NCBI RefSeq assembly: GCF_001189295.1
Contig: NZ_CP012159.1
Location: 7,084,525 to 7,148,524 of the forward strand
DNA from: Chondromyces crocatus
Lineage (GTDB): Bacteria; Myxococcota_A; Polyangia; Polyangiales; Polyangiaceae
DNA: 64,000 nt
Direction: 5' to 3'
Shown here: positions 1-9,110 of the stretch, one piece after another
Numbering within the stretch: the first letter of the stretch is position 1
How the letters are laid out: the number at the start of each line of letters is the position of its first letter
Translations under genes and position numbers: made by a program
The notes under the pieces: model-generated
What the model saw: only the letters and a program-made list of their open reading frames with translations
The model's database searches: none
What the model was told of the DNA's origin: nothing

Positions 1-1
1 C

Positions 2-361
2 TTCGCCGGTTCGATCGACGGCTTCAAAGGCGCCGGTGACACCGTCGTCGGCCACGACGTCTGGATCGGCTCCGAGGCCATGATCATGGCCGGCGTCCGC
101 ATCGGCCACGGCGCCCTCATCGGCAGCCGCGCCCTGGTCACCCGCGACGTCGAGCCGTACACCGTCGTCGGTGGGAACCCTGCCAAGCCCATCCGCAAGC
201 GCTTCTCCGACGAGCACATCGCCCTGCTCCTCGAGATGGCCTGGTGGGACTGGTCCGACGACCAGCTCCACGGCGCCATGAAGCTCCTCTGCGCAGGCGA
301 CATCCCCGCCCTCCACGCCCACTGGCGAGCGCACGTGGCCAGCGCCCCCAAGGCGCCCTGA
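2..361 (+). CDS. CatB-like hexapeptide acyltransferase, C-terminal part
   Basis: The 5' end lies outside the window; the reading frame is open from base 2. The visible 119 residues show left-handed beta-helix hexapeptide repeats ([30 protein letters not shown]), then [14 protein letters not shown] and the helical tail [10 protein letters not shown], which is the pattern of the xenobiotic (chloramphenicol/streptogramin) acetyltransferase branch. Members transfer acetyl from acetyl-CoA to a small hydroxylated substrate in the cytoplasm as trimers. The catalytic histidine would be upstream and cannot be checked. Substrate is unknown; many chromosomal homologues are not resistance genes. The stop codon lies inside a 30-bp tandem duplication. 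Confidence 0.85.
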   Translation, partial: FAGSIDGFKGAGDTVVGHDVWIGSEAMIMAGVRIGHGALIGSRALVTRDVEPYTVVGGNPAKPIRKRFSDEHIALLLEMAWWDWSDDQLHGAMKLLCAGDIPALHAHWRAHVASAPKAP

Positions 362-410
362 CCTGCCACGGCGCCAGCCAAGGCGCCCTGACCTGCCACG
401 GCGCCAGCCA
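351..410. repeat. 30-bp perfect tandem duplication over a stop codon
   Basis: Bases 351-380 and 381-410 are identical. Each copy contains the last codons and TGA of the acetyltransferase gene (GCGCCCTGA). One of several gene-end duplications in this window. Confidence 0.95.
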
Positions 411-512
411 GTGCCGCCATTGGCGAGCACGACGACCCCGGGGTATAGGTCTCGCGCTCGACGCTCGAGCGATTCGACGTCAGCGCATCCACATCTCCCG
501 GGAGACTGGCTC

Positions 513-1106
513 ATGTCGCAGCAAACCGTTTACCTCTTCGTCTTCGACACCCTCGCCGACTGGGAGGCCGGGTTCGCCATTGCGCACATCAATCAACCCG
601 AGCACCAGAAGAACCCGGGCCGCTACCAGATCCGCACCGTGGGCCTCACCCGCGATCCCGTTCGCAGCCTCGGCGGCGTGACCATCGTCCCCGACCTCGG
701 CCTCGCCGACCTGCGCTCCGAAGGCACCGCCCTGCTGATCCTTCCTGGCGGCACGGTCTGGGACGCCGAAGGCATCCCCGCAGCCACGGACAAGGCCCGC
801 GAGCTCCTGGCCGCCGGCGTCCCCGTCGCCGCCATCTGTGGCGCCACCGCCGGCCTCGCCCGCGCCGGCCTCCTCGACGACCGCGCCCACACCAGCAACG
901 CCCGCGACTACCTCGAAGCCACGGACTACAAGGGCGCCGCCCACTACCGCGACACCCTCGCCGTCACCGATCGCGACGTCATCACGGCCTCCGGCCTCGG
1001 CGCCCTGGAGTTCGCCCGCGAGATCTTCCGCCTCCTCGACGTCTACCCGGAGCCGATGCTCGACGCCTGGTACGGCCTCTTCAAGGGCCAGCCCCAGCCC
1101 ACCTGA
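513..1106 (+). CDS. DJ-1/PfpI family (class I glutamine amidotransferase-like) protein
   Basis: A 197-residue single-domain protein. It opens with a beta strand (VYLFVFDTLADWE), has the acidic-residue region around ILPGG, and carries the nucleophile-elbow motif AAICGATAGLARAG with the reactive cysteine, as in the DJ-1/PfpI/ThiJ superfamily. Such proteins act on small electrophiles, as proteases/deglycases, or have no known substrate. The ATG at 513 is chosen because GGGAGA sits about 8 bases upstream; the frame extends further 5' but with low-complexity coding. Monocistronic: the neighbours end or begin on other strands or frames. The precise reaction cannot be deduced. Confidence 0.85.
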   Translation: MSQQTVYLFVFDTLADWEAGFAIAHINQPEHQKNPGRYQIRTVGLTRDPVRSLGGVTIVPDLGLADLRSEGTALLILPGGTVWDAEGIPAATDKARELLAAGVPVAAICGATAGLARAGLLDDRAHTSNARDYLEATDYKGAAHYRDTLAVTDRDVITASGLGALEFAREIFRLLDVYPEPMLDAWYGLFKGQPQPT

Positions 1107-1163
1107 AGACCGCCGCTTCTCTTCTGCCGGGCCGCTCTCCGCCAGCGCTCCCTGCTCGCTCCC

Positions 1164-1895
1164 TCACCGCTTCTTCGCAGCATCCGTCGCCCGCTGCGCC
1201 TTCCAGAGCGGCGCATAGTCGTACGTCGGATAGAACTCGGTCCTGAACGCCCCCCACGCTCCCCGCTCGATCGCCAGGTTCACCGCGCGCAGCTTGTCCG
1301 GCGGCACCCGCAGCGTCACCACCTGCCCGATCCCCATCATCACGTACCAGGACACCACCTCCGTCCCCTCCGGCGGAAAGCTGTGGCGGAACCCCGAGCG
1401 GTCCAGGTGCGCGTTGATCTGATCGAGCGTCTTCGTCTGATCGTGTCGCAGAAAGATGGTCAGCAGGATGGCGTCCGACGGCATCTCGACGCTCGGACCC
1501 ATGCTCGCCGCCCGCCCGATCCCGCCGGCCCCTGCGGCCGCGCTGGGCGCCCCCACCCCTCCGCCCGCCGGACTCCCTTCCCCCGCTGCCCCCGCTGCCC
1601 CCGCTGCCCCCGCTGCCCCCGCTGCCCCCGCCGTCCCCGCCGCCCCTTCCGCGCCCTCCACGACGCCAGCCCCAGCGGTGCCCCCCCGCGCGACCGCGCC
1701 CCCCGCTGACCCCCCAGCGCCGCGCTCCGTGGCCCCCCGCTCCCCGCCCTTCGCTCCGTTCTGGCGCTCGAGCGACGCGGGCGTGTCCGGCGCAACCGGC
1801 ACCATCTCGGGCGCCACGGGAGGAAGGGCACAGCCCCACAGCACGAGGGCCACCGCGGAGCGGAACGGAAGAGCGCTCTTCATGGCCCTGACCAT
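1164..1895 (-). CDS. Putative lipoprotein with collagen-like Gly-Ala-Ala region
   Basis: 243 residues. A hydrophobic N-terminus ends in LWGC (Cys22), a plausible lipobox. Residues about 40-140 are low complexity and include a run of Gly-x-Ala triplets (AAGAAGAAG) encoded by a near-perfect 9-bp DNA repeat. The C-terminal about 100 residues (ILLTIFLRHDQ, IGQVVTLRVPPDKL, WGAFRTEFYPTYDY) look like a folded domain; the strand-helix pattern resembles dimeric alpha/beta-barrel (EthD/muconolactone isomerase-like) proteins, but that is a weak inference. Start 1895 has GGGAGGGAACG just upstream; an ATG at 1883 is the alternative. Convergent with the DJ-1 gene and divergent from the AI-2E permease. Function unknown. 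Confidence 0.7.
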   Translation of the reverse strand: MVRAMKSALPFRSAVALVLWGCALPPVAPEMVPVAPDTPASLERQNGAKGGERGATERGAGGSAGGAVARGGTAGAGVVEGAEGAAGTAGAAGAAGAAGAAGAAGEGSPAGGGVGAPSAAAGAGGIGRAASMGPSVEMPSDAILLTIFLRHDQTKTLDQINAHLDRSGFRHSFPPEGTEVVSWYVMMGIGQVVTLRVPPDKLRAVNLAIERGAWGAFRTEFYPTYDYAPLWKAQRATDAAKKR

Positions 1896-2030
1896 CGTTC
1901 CCTCCCGGTCCCTGCGCAATGGCCCTCGTCCCCTCCATTCCGTCTCGTGCGGTATCCGCGCCGGTTCCGACCCAGCGGCGCTCGCCAGGACGAACGCAGC
2001 GCCCTCTTCGAGCATCGAGATCACCAGCTC

Positions 2031-3173
2031 ATGCGCACCCGCCCCTCGGTTCTGCTCCGACACCCCATCGCCGTCGCCTTCGCGATCATCCTCCTGTTCG
2101 GGCTCCTCCGGGTCACGGTGGACATCGCCCATTTCCTCCTCCTGGGCTTCTTCTCCATCCTGCTCGCGACCGTTCTGCTCTACCCCATCGATCTGCTCTC
2201 GCGGCGCATGCCCCGTGGCGTCGCGGTGCTCATCACGGCGGTGAGCATCGTCGGCGCCATCGTCGGCACCATCGTCTTCGTCACCCCTCGCCTCCTCGCT
2301 CAAGCCAGGCAGCTCGGCGAGCAGCTCCCCCAGGCAGCCAACCGCCTCCACGATCTCTGGCTCCGCCTCCTCCACAGCGCCCCCCTCGCCCAGGTCCCCG
2401 AGGCCCAGAAGCTCGCCACCACCTTGCCCGAGCGCGTCGGCGAGGGGGTCCACTGGCTCGCCGCCCACCTCGTCCCGGCCGCGGTGAACCTCGTCTCCGC
2501 CCTGTCGACCCTGGTCCTCCTGTTCGTGCTCGCCCTGTTCCTCGCCCACCAGCCCGCGACCTACCACAAGGGCCTGCGCGCCCTCGTCCCCCGTGACCAC
2601 GAGCCGGTCGTCGACGAGGCCTGGCGCCGCTTCGGGCGCGCCCTCCGCGGCTGGATGGGCGGCATCCTCGTCTCCATGACCCTCATGGGCACCCTCACCG
2701 CCCTCGGCCTCCTCGCCGTCGGCGTCGAGAGCTGGCTCATCCTCGGCGTCCTGACGTTCTTCGGCACCTTCGTCCCCTACGCCGGCGCGCTCATCACCGC
2801 CATCCCCGGCCTCGCCGTGGGCCTCGCCGAGTCCCCCGAGCGATTCGCCTACGTCGCCCTCGTGTACCTCGGGGTGCACATCGTCGAGGGCTACCTCGTC
2901 GAGCCGATGGTGATGAAGCGCGCCGTCTCGATCGAGCCTGCCGTGCTGCTGTTCTGGCAGATCACCATGAGCGCCGTCTTCGGCGTGATGGGCATCGTGG
3001 TGGCCACACCACTGCTCGTCTGCGTGCAGGTCGCCATCGGGTACTTCTACATCGAGCGGGTGCTGCACAAGGAATCAGGAGAAGCGACGCCCTCGGACGG
3101 CCCCCGGAAGCACGCACGTCCCGCCCCCTCGACGCCGCCGCCTGCTGCCTCGACGCCGCCGCCTGCCCCCTGA
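2031..3173 (+). CDS. AI-2E family transporter (UPF0118/PerM-like permease)
   Basis: 380 residues with the usual family architecture: paired N-terminal membrane helices (AVAFAIILLFGLL, HFLLLGFFSILLATVLLY), a third at about 65-85, a soluble helical stretch, and a C-terminal block of four to five helices ending in VMGIVVATPLLVCVQVAIGYFYI. The family motif region LTFFGTFVPYAGALITAIPG is present. Members are inner-membrane permeases; a few are linked to autoinducer-2 export or Na+/H+ exchange, so the substrate is open. ATG 2031 is preferred over an upstream GTG at 1947 because the extra residues are charged and precede helix 1. The tail ends in two 21-bp repeats encoding Pro-rich sequence directly before the stop. 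Confidence 0.9.
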   Translation: MRTRPSVLLRHPIAVAFAIILLFGLLRVTVDIAHFLLLGFFSILLATVLLYPIDLLSRRMPRGVAVLITAVSIVGAIVGTIVFVTPRLLAQARQLGEQLPQAANRLHDLWLRLLHSAPLAQVPEAQKLATTLPERVGEGVHWLAAHLVPAAVNLVSALSTLVLLFVLALFLAHQPATYHKGLRALVPRDHEPVVDEAWRRFGRALRGWMGGILVSMTLMGTLTALGLLAVGVESWLILGVLTFFGTFVPYAGALITAIPGLAVGLAESPERFAYVALVYLGVHIVEGYLVEPMVMKRAVSIEPAVLLFWQITMSAVFGVMGIVVATPLLVCVQVAIGYFYIERVLHKESGEATPSDGPRKHARPAPSTPPPAASTPPPAP

Positions 3174-3221
3174 CGCAACACGGCCTCTTCGCGCCCCCTT
3201 GGCCCCTTTGCCCTCCGCGGC

Positions 3222-4145
3222 TCACGCCTCGCGCGCGAGGGCGCTCACGAAGTCGAGGAACGCCCGGACCATCGCCGCCATGGGCTGCGCGGCGTGGTGG
3301 TACGCATAGAGCGGATACGTCTCGTCGGCCCACGCCGGGAGCACCTGGACGAGCCGCCCGTCGGCGAAGAACTCGCGCACGCCCAGTTCGAGGAGCTGCG
3401 TGATCCCCTGCCCGGCGAGGCACGCAGCGAGCATGGTGCCCACCTGGTTCACCAGGAGCTGCCCCTTCACGTCGACGGCGACGACCTTCTTCCCTCGCAC
3501 GAACTCCCAGCCGAAGTGGCTCCCGGTCGAGGGATCGCGCATCAGGATGCACGCGTGCTGCTCGACGTCCCGCGGCCGACGCGGCGTGCCGTGCTGCGCG
3601 AGGTAACCAGGGGACGCGCAGGTGAGCACCCGCGTCCGCAGGAGCAGCCGGGCCTTCAGCGCCGAGGGCTCTGGCAGCCCGAACCGGACGGCGACATCGA
3701 ACCCCTCGCGCACCAGATCCCCCATGCGATCCCGCACGACGAGCTCGACGAAGAGCGCGGGGTGCTGGGCGAGGAACTGGCCGAGGCGCGGGGTCAGCAC
3801 GAACTGCCCGGTGCCTGGATCCACGTTCACGCGCAGGCGGCCGCGCACCTCTGCCCGCGCGCTCCCCGCCTCGATCGTCGCCTCCTCGATGGCGCGGAGG
3901 TGCGGCGCGATGGCCTCGTAGAACCGACGCCCCTCGTCGGTCAACGCGATGGATCGTGCCGTCCGACGGAAGAGGCGCACGCCGACGCGCTCCTCGATCC
4001 GCGCGACCGCGCGGCTGACCGCCGGCTGCGTGAGACCGAGCGCCTCGCCCGCGCCCACGAAGCTCCCGGCCTCCACGACGGCGCGGAGGATGCCGAGGCC
4101 GTCGAGCGCATGCCTGTCGGGATCACGAGCCATACTTTCCGTCAT
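3222..4145 (-). CDS. LysR-family transcriptional regulator
   Basis: About 307 residues. The N-terminal winged helix-turn-helix is clear (LRAVVEAGSFVGAGEALGL, then TQPAVSRAVARIEE), followed by a substrate-binding domain with typical strands (GRLRVNVDPGTG, FDVAVRFGLPEPSALKARLL). It belongs to the branch of AaeR/DhcR-like regulators that act on small-molecule metabolism. Possible ATG starts lie at 4163, 4154, 4145 and 4133; 4145 is a compromise. It is divergent from the SDR/aldo-keto reductase pair starting at 4257, the standard arrangement for a LysR protein controlling its neighbours through the shared intergenic region. Effector unknown. Confidence 0.92.
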   Translation of the reverse strand: MTESMARDPDRHALDGLGILRAVVEAGSFVGAGEALGLTQPAVSRAVARIEERVGVRLFRRTARSIALTDEGRRFYEAIAPHLRAIEEATIEAGSARAEVRGRLRVNVDPGTGQFVLTPRLGQFLAQHPALFVELVVRDRMGDLVREGFDVAVRFGLPEPSALKARLLLRTRVLTCASPGYLAQHGTPRRPRDVEQHACILMRDPSTGSHFGWEFVRGKKVVAVDVKGQLLVNQVGTMLAACLAGQGITQLLELGVREFFADGRLVQVLPAWADETYPLYAYHHAAQPMAAMVRAFLDFVSALAREA

Positions 4146-4256
4146 GCCTAGCATGCGGAGCATGCGGCTTGTGAGGGTCTCCGAATCGCCTCACAGTCGG
4201 GTCGTCGCGTGCGTCCCCCGACGCACGACCCATGCATGAGAAGGGAGAACGTTGCG
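4146..4256. promoter_or_regulatory. Divergent intergenic region, probable LysR operator
   Basis: The 111 bases between the LysR start and the SDR start contain the repeated element GCATGCGGAGCATGCGG (4151-4167), and an AAGGGAGAAC ribosome binding site at 4241-4250 for the SDR gene. The location and repeat make an autoregulatory LysR operator likely; the exact site is inference. Confidence 0.4.
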
Positions 4257-5171
4257 ATGCGTGTCTTCATCACCGGAGCCACGGGCTTCGTCGGCGCGGC
4301 CGTCGTCCGGGAGCTCATCGACGCTGGGCACCACGTGCTCGGCCTGGCTCGTTCGGACGCGAGCGCCGCCGCGCTCGACCGCGCGGGCGCCGAGGTCCAC
4401 CGAGGCTCCATCCACGACCTCGACAGCCTCCGCAGCGGCGCTTCCGCGTGCGATGGCGTCATCCACACCGCCTTCGACCACGACTTCTCGAAGTACCGGG
4501 AGCACTGCGAGGCCGATCGGCGTGTCATCGAGGCGCTCGGCGCAGCCCTCTCAGGCTCCGATCACCCCCTGATCGTCACCTCGGCCGTCGGCGTCCTTCC
4601 CTTGGGGCAGCGCGCCACCGAGGCGACCCCGCCCGTCCAGGGAGCGCAGGCCCACCCGCGCGCCGCCACGGAGGAGGCGGCCGCCGCCGTCGCAGCGCGT
4701 GGCGTGCGCGTCTCGGTCGTACGCCTCCCGCCCTCGGTCCACGGCGAAGGCGACCACGGGTTCGTGCCCATCCTCATCGACATCGCGCGACGGACGGGCG
4801 CCTCCGCCTGCGTGGACGACGGCCAGAACCGCTGGCCCGCCGTCCACCGCCGCGACGCAGCCCGCCTCTACCGCCTCGTCCTGGAAGCGCCCGACGTCGT
4901 GCCCACGGCTCACGCCATCGCCGAGGAAGGCATCCCGTTCCGGGACATCGCCACCGCGATCGGCCGACATACGCACCTGCCCGTCGTCAGCACGTCTGCC
5001 GCCGAAGCCGCCCGACACTTCGGCTGGTTCGCGGGCTTCGCAGCGCTCGACATCCCCACCTCGAGCGCCCGCACGCAGGAGCGGCTCGGCTGGCGGCCCG
5101 AGCAGATCGGGCTCCTCGCCGACCTCGAACAGGGTCACTATTTCACGACCCGACCGGAGCCAACACCATGA
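4257..5171 (+). CDS. NAD(P)-dependent SDR-family epimerase/reductase
   Basis: 304 residues. The Rossmann motif GATGFVG (residues 7-13) opens the protein and the architecture is that of extended/atypical short-chain dehydrogenases acting as NAD(P)-dependent epimerase/dehydratase-like reductases. The canonical YxxxK is not obvious (RAATEEAAAAVAARG occupies the region), which fits atypical SDRs such as the SDR_a5-like group. ATG 4257 is preceded by AAGGGAGAAC. The stop overlaps the next start (ATGA), so it is translationally coupled to the aldo-keto reductase; the pair is probably controlled by the divergent LysR gene and acts on a carbonyl compound. Confidence 0.88.
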   Translation: MRVFITGATGFVGAAVVRELIDAGHHVLGLARSDASAAALDRAGAEVHRGSIHDLDSLRSGASACDGVIHTAFDHDFSKYREHCEADRRVIEALGAALSGSDHPLIVTSAVGVLPLGQRATEATPPVQGAQAHPRAATEEAAAAVAARGVRVSVVRLPPSVHGEGDHGFVPILIDIARRTGASACVDDGQNRWPAVHRRDAARLYRLVLEAPDVVPTAHAIAEEGIPFRDIATAIGRHTHLPVVSTSAAEAARHFGWFAGFAALDIPTSSARTQERLGWRPEQIGLLADLEQGHYFTTRPEPTP

Positions 5172-6172
5172 CCACGACCCCCACGACACGCCTCGGCAAG
5201 ACTGGCCCCTCCGTCTTCCCCATCGCCCTCGGCTGCATGGGCATGGGCGCCGGGAGCTGGTACGGCGACAGCGACGACGACGAGAGCATCGCGACGCTGC
5301 ACGAGGCCCTCGATCGCGGCGTGAACCTCCTCGACACCGGCGACTTCTACAGCATGGGCAAGAACGAGATGCTCGTCGGCAAGGCGCTCCGCGGCCGCCG
5401 TGACGACGCCCTCCTGAGCGTCAAGTTCGGCGCCCTGCGCGGCCCCGACGGCACCCACCTCGGCCACGACGCCCGCCCGGCCGCCGTGAAGAACTTCCTC
5501 GCCCACAGCCTGTCGCGGCTCGGGGTCGAGTACATCGACATCTACCGCCCCGCGCGCCTCGATCCCAGCGTGCCCATCGAGGACACCATCGGCGCCATCG
5601 CCGACCTGGTGAAGGCTGGCTACGTCCGCTACATCGGCCTGTCCGAGGTCGGCCCCGAGACGATCCGCCGCGCCGCGAAGGTCCACCCGATCTGCGACGT
5701 GCAGCTCGAGTACGCCCTGGTGAGCCGCAGCGTGGAGAGCATCCTCCCCACCTTGCGCGAGTTCGGGATCGCCATGACCGCCTACGGCGTCCTGTCGCGC
5801 GGGATGCTCACCGGCAAGACGCCGAAGGGCCAAGGCGATGTCCGCGCGCACTTCCCCCGCTTCGCCGCGGAGAACGTCGAGAAGAACCAGTCCCTCGTCC
5901 AGGCGCTCGCCCGCACCGCACGAGAGAAAGGCGTCACCCCCGCGCAGCTCGCCATCGCCTGGGTCCGCGCCAAGGCCGCCGAGCACCACGTGACGATCGT
6001 CCCGACGCTGGGAGCGCGGAACCGCCAGCAGCTCGCCGACGTGCTGTCGAGCCTCGACGTCTCCCTCGACGCCTCGGAGGTGGCCGCCCTCGAAGCCGCC
6101 GTCCCTGCCAGCCAGGTCGCGGGGACGCGCTACGCAGCGCCGGGGATGGCGATGCTCGACAGCGAGAAGTGA
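5168..6172 (+). CDS. Aldo/keto reductase
   Basis: 334 residues forming a complete AKR (beta/alpha)8 barrel: N-terminal LGKTGPSVFPIALGCMGMG, LLDTGDFYSMGKNE, and a C-terminal NADPH-binding segment (PTLGARNRQQLADVLSSLDV). Catalytic Asp56, Tyr61 and Lys86 are visible, but the fourth tetrad position, normally His in YxxHRxD, reads IYRPARLD, so the histidine is absent. This substitution is recurrent in a subgroup of bacterial AKRs and may shift substrate or pH preference. The start overlaps the SDR stop by four bases. Likely reduces an aldehyde or ketone with NADPH in the cytoplasm; substrate unknown. Confidence 0.93.
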   Translation: MTTTPTTRLGKTGPSVFPIALGCMGMGAGSWYGDSDDDESIATLHEALDRGVNLLDTGDFYSMGKNEMLVGKALRGRRDDALLSVKFGALRGPDGTHLGHDARPAAVKNFLAHSLSRLGVEYIDIYRPARLDPSVPIEDTIGAIADLVKAGYVRYIGLSEVGPETIRRAAKVHPICDVQLEYALVSRSVESILPTLREFGIAMTAYGVLSRGMLTGKTPKGQGDVRAHFPRFAAENVEKNQSLVQALARTAREKGVTPAQLAIAWVRAKAAEHHVTIVPTLGARNRQQLADVLSSLDVSLDASEVAALEAAVPASQVAGTRYAAPGMAMLDSEK

Positions 6173-6297
6173 GCCCGGAGCCAGCCCCAGGCCCTGGAGT
6201 TCATTCCTCCGAGTGACATGACCCCCGCGATCGATGCGGGGAATCAGGTGCCGGGGGAGCGCTTCGGTGGGTGGGACCGCCACCACGCCCTGCGGTC

Positions 6298-7359
6298 TCA
6301 GAGACAGCAGAAGGTGGTCGGGCCATCGGGTGTCACGCGGCCGGTCGGGCTGCCACCCCGCGGAGCGCAAGCCCCGGGTTCGTCCACGGTCCAGGTCATG
6401 GAGAGGCTGCGGAGGCCGCCGGGCAGGACGAGATCGGTGCAAGCTCGGGTCGCAAGGTCCGGATCGACATCCCCAATCGAGTCGTTGCATGCCGGATCCC
6501 TGAACGCTTCGACGTTGACCCTGCACTCGCTCACCGCAGGGGCGTCGCAAGCGCAGGCCGTACACGCGAGCGATCCGTCGATCCCTTCGAAGAAGACACG
6601 CCGTTTCGGATACCCGACAGGACACGTCGGTTCGTCGCCGCGGGTGTACACGCACTGATGGAAATCACCCGTGAGCTGAGGCGCGCACCAGTTCGCTTCA
6701 TCCTCGCAGAGCCGCGGTGCAGCTTCATTCGCACAGGCCATCGCGTGGAAATCCCAGGCGAAGGCATCCGAGGCGGGGATCGGCCCGACGTTGGGCTCGC
6801 ACGCCCCGACCCGCGTCTCCGACGCGCTGAGGGAAGCCACGTCCGCTTCGTCGACAGCGGGCACTTCCAGGCACGAACCGCTCCAGAGGGGCGGGATCGG
6901 CAGGTGGAGATCGTCGTCGCGCGGCTCGTCACCCAGGCAGACGGCGCGGTCGCTCGTGGCGATGGTCTCGGGGGACAAACAGGTGATGGGTCCGCAGGAG
7001 CAACGCGGGCAGCCACGCTCCACGCTGAGGCCATCGTAGCCCTGGTAGACGCGGGAGGGGGCGTGGTCCGGGCACGGGGGTGGCTCAATCGCTCTCGGTC
7101 CTGCCCACACCAGCACGGGCCCAGCCCACCCGAACGGCGCCTCCGGGACGCACTCGCCCAGGGCCTCGATGCAGGGATGGCAGGGATCGTCACACGTCTC
7201 GCAAGGATCAGGGCAGGTGTAGATCATGATCCGCCCCAGCCGACACGAGGCAGGGAGCAACGTGAAGAGGACCGCAAGCCCGCCCAGGGTCCCCCACGCC
7301 AGCGTCCTGGCTCGCGTCCTCTGGCGGAGGGTCGGTTCCGGATCGTCCTGGGAGTTCAT
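6298..7359 (-). CDS. Cysteine-rich secreted protein, paralogue A
   Basis: 353 residues. A basic N-terminus is followed by a hydrophobic segment (residues 20-38) ending LLPASC, so the protein is exported or anchored. The mature part has about 30 cysteines in spaced pairs (TCPDPCETCDDPCHPC, CPRCSCGPITC, CTACACDAP) and ends in TTFCC. It is a clear paralogue of the upstream gene: both share GYDGLS/GIDGLS next to CPxCxCGP, a PxRRVF-x-E-x-I(D/E)-x-SL block before CT-x-CAC, and the CC terminus. Its start overlaps the upstream stop by four bases. I do not recognise a named family; the disulfide density suggests an extracellular surface protein. Confidence 0.75.
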   Translation of the reverse strand: MNSQDDPEPTLRQRTRARTLAWGTLGGLAVLFTLLPASCRLGRIMIYTCPDPCETCDDPCHPCIEALGECVPEAPFGWAGPVLVWAGPRAIEPPPCPDHAPSRVYQGYDGLSVERGCPRCSCGPITCLSPETIATSDRAVCLGDEPRDDDLHLPIPPLWSGSCLEVPAVDEADVASLSASETRVGACEPNVGPIPASDAFAWDFHAMACANEAAPRLCEDEANWCAPQLTGDFHQCVYTRGDEPTCPVGYPKRRVFFEGIDGSLACTACACDAPAVSECRVNVEAFRDPACNDSIGDVDPDLATRACTDLVLPGGLRSLSMTWTVDEPGACAPRGGSPTGRVTPDGPTTFCCL

Positions 7360-8372
7360 CTCATTCCCTCACAGCAGAAGGTCGTCTGCTCGTTCGTCCA
7401 TACTTCGCCCCTCGGGAGGCCTCCTGAGGGTTCACAGCGGCCGGGATCCTGCTCGTTCCATTTCGCGCTGATGCTGCCCACGGTGATGGGGCTGGGCCCG
7501 TCCAACCACCCCTTGCAGGGCGCGTTGTGGAGACCCATGGCCGTGCCGCCTGAATGGCCCGGCGTCATGTCGCACTCCGGGCGATGAAACAAACGAACGA
7601 CCGCCACGCAGCTCCCTTCCATCGGCTCCCCGCACGCGCATTCCGTGCACCCCAGCGAGCTCTCGATGTCCTCGTGGAACACCCGTCGCTCCGGATAGTG
7701 GGTCGGACAGGGACCGGGTTCCCCTCGCCGCCACAGGCACTCCCGGAACCCCTCCGGCGTGACCCGCTCTTCGCGCGGCACGCTCTCTTCGGCTGGCGTA
7801 TTCCCCTCACCGCAGGCGCGCGCGTGCGTCGCCCAGACAGGCTCCGCCACCATCGGCTCTGGCCCGGTGACGGGCGTGCACGGGCTCAACGTCGTGCTCA
7901 GGAAGCGGATCGAGCGAAACGACCCTGCAGGAATCGTCGGATGCGTGACACAGGACCCGTCCCACGGATCGGGCGCTGGAAAGGTCGTGAACGTCGGGTC
8001 GGGGACGTCGTGCGCATTGCACATGAACTCGTCCCACACCACGAGCCCAGCCGGGAGCTTGCACGCAGCGGGACCGCAGGCACACGAGGGGCAGCGTTGC
8101 TCCGCAGACAGCCCATCGATCCCCTCGTAGACGACCTCGGGCGCCCAGGCAGGGCACCCTGGCGCTGGGGTGGCGGCATCCCCCCACCAGAGGAGGACAG
8201 GGGGTCCCCAGCCCAGCGCGTCGGTGTCCTCACAAGCGCCGTCCGCGCACGGATCACAAGCGCCTGTGCAACAGGTGCCTTCGCAGACATCGCGCTGTTC
8301 GTCCGCACGTCCGCACGTCACCAGGGTCGCGAGGACGCAGCCCATCGCCACCAGGAGATGAAGTGATTTCAC
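7356..8372 (-). CDS. Cysteine-rich secreted protein, paralogue B
   Basis: About 338 residues from the GTG at 8372, chosen because it places a normal signal peptide (KSLHLLVAMGCVLATLVTCG) at the N-terminus; an in-frame GTG at 8462 would add 30 residues. Cysteine motifs CEGTCCTGACDPC, CPSCACGPAAC, CTECACGEP and the C-terminal FCC match paralogue A in order and spacing. The start of A overlaps the end of B (ATGA), so the two are co-transcribed and probably made in equal amounts. A short remnant of a third relative lies at 10870-11007. Function unknown. Confidence 0.75.
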   Translation of the reverse strand: MKSLHLLVAMGCVLATLVTCGRADEQRDVCEGTCCTGACDPCADGACEDTDALGWGPPVLLWWGDAATPAPGCPAWAPEVVYEGIDGLSAEQRCPSCACGPAACKLPAGLVVWDEFMCNAHDVPDPTFTTFPAPDPWDGSCVTHPTIPAGSFRSIRFLSTTLSPCTPVTGPEPMVAEPVWATHARACGEGNTPAEESVPREERVTPEGFRECLWRRGEPGPCPTHYPERRVFHEDIESSLGCTECACGEPMEGSCVAVVRLFHRPECDMTPGHSGGTAMGLHNAPCKGWLDGPSPITVGSISAKWNEQDPGRCEPSGGLPRGEVWTNEQTTFCCEGMR

Positions 8373-8822
8373 AGAGCGTGAGTATTCCTGCGATTTGCCA
8401 GGGAAGGTCAATGCCTGGATCCGAGCCAGAGGAAGAGTTCGGAGCGATTTTTTCTCACCCACCGAAGAAAGGCGCGGTCTTCATTTTTCGCGACAAGGAT
8501 GGCCGCGATTTCACAATGCACCTGCATGCCATCCATCAAGAGGGACCCAAACAACGAAACGGGTTGAATCGAAGCGTTGGCGAGGAAAATTCGACTCCAT
8601 GCATGACAATGCACATCCTGCGATGTCGTGGAGGCATCCCTGATGTCGCGATGCCTCTCCGAGTACGCAGCGGACCGCCGCCATGTGCTTGCAGGGATCG
8701 CTCTCGTCCGGGCCAAGGAGCAGCACGTCGAGAGAGCCGAGTGCACCGTCGGGAACAGGCTCGCACCTCCCGCACGAACCTGTCGTTGCCGAAGCATGGA
8801 GGCTAGCGCATCCCCCGCCCCG

Positions 8823-9050
8823 GTCTCCTGCCTGGACGCCTCGTCGATTTCCTCCTCCCCGCTGACGAACGCATCCCCCGAGAGCGCGAACAGCTCACGC
8901 AGCGCGGCGTCACCCAGCTGCGTGATCCACTGCTCCCCGGCGCCCACCACCTTGGCCGCGAGCCCTCACTTCTGCTCCCGTAGCCGACGGAGCCGATCAC
9001 TCACACGGTTCAGCGGACCTCCTGCGGATGGGCCTCGATGCCGTTGCACT
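8823..9050 (-). pseudogene. Relic of an SNF2-family helicase C-terminus
   Basis: Read on the minus strand the segment gives RVSDRLRRLREQK, a stop codon at 8966-8968, then GLAAKVVGAGEQWITQLG and DAALRELFALS. This is the pattern of the extreme C-terminal helices of bacterial SNF2/Rad54-type helicases (a coiled segment ending QxKR-x-LA, then WLxxL, then LRELxAL). No helicase motifs remain upstream, and the internal stop shows it is dead. The rest of 8463-9110 holds nothing I recognise. Assignment rests on pattern memory and should be confirmed. Confidence 0.4.
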
Positions 9051-9110
9051 ACTTCGCCTATTTTTACCAATCGATGACCAATACAGTCATCATTCACCCA
9101 CCTTCCGAAC

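Noticed and set aside
1896-3068. Minus-strand 634-residue frame extending upstream of the lipoprotein
   Set aside because: The extension is the His/Asp/Glu-rich shadow of the AI-2E permease gene; only the part from 1895 has a ribosome binding site and signal peptide.
4232-5167. Extended N-terminus for the aldo-keto reductase
   Set aside because: Arg/Pro/His-rich shadow of the SDR gene; the AKR fold begins at 5168 with an ATGA overlap.
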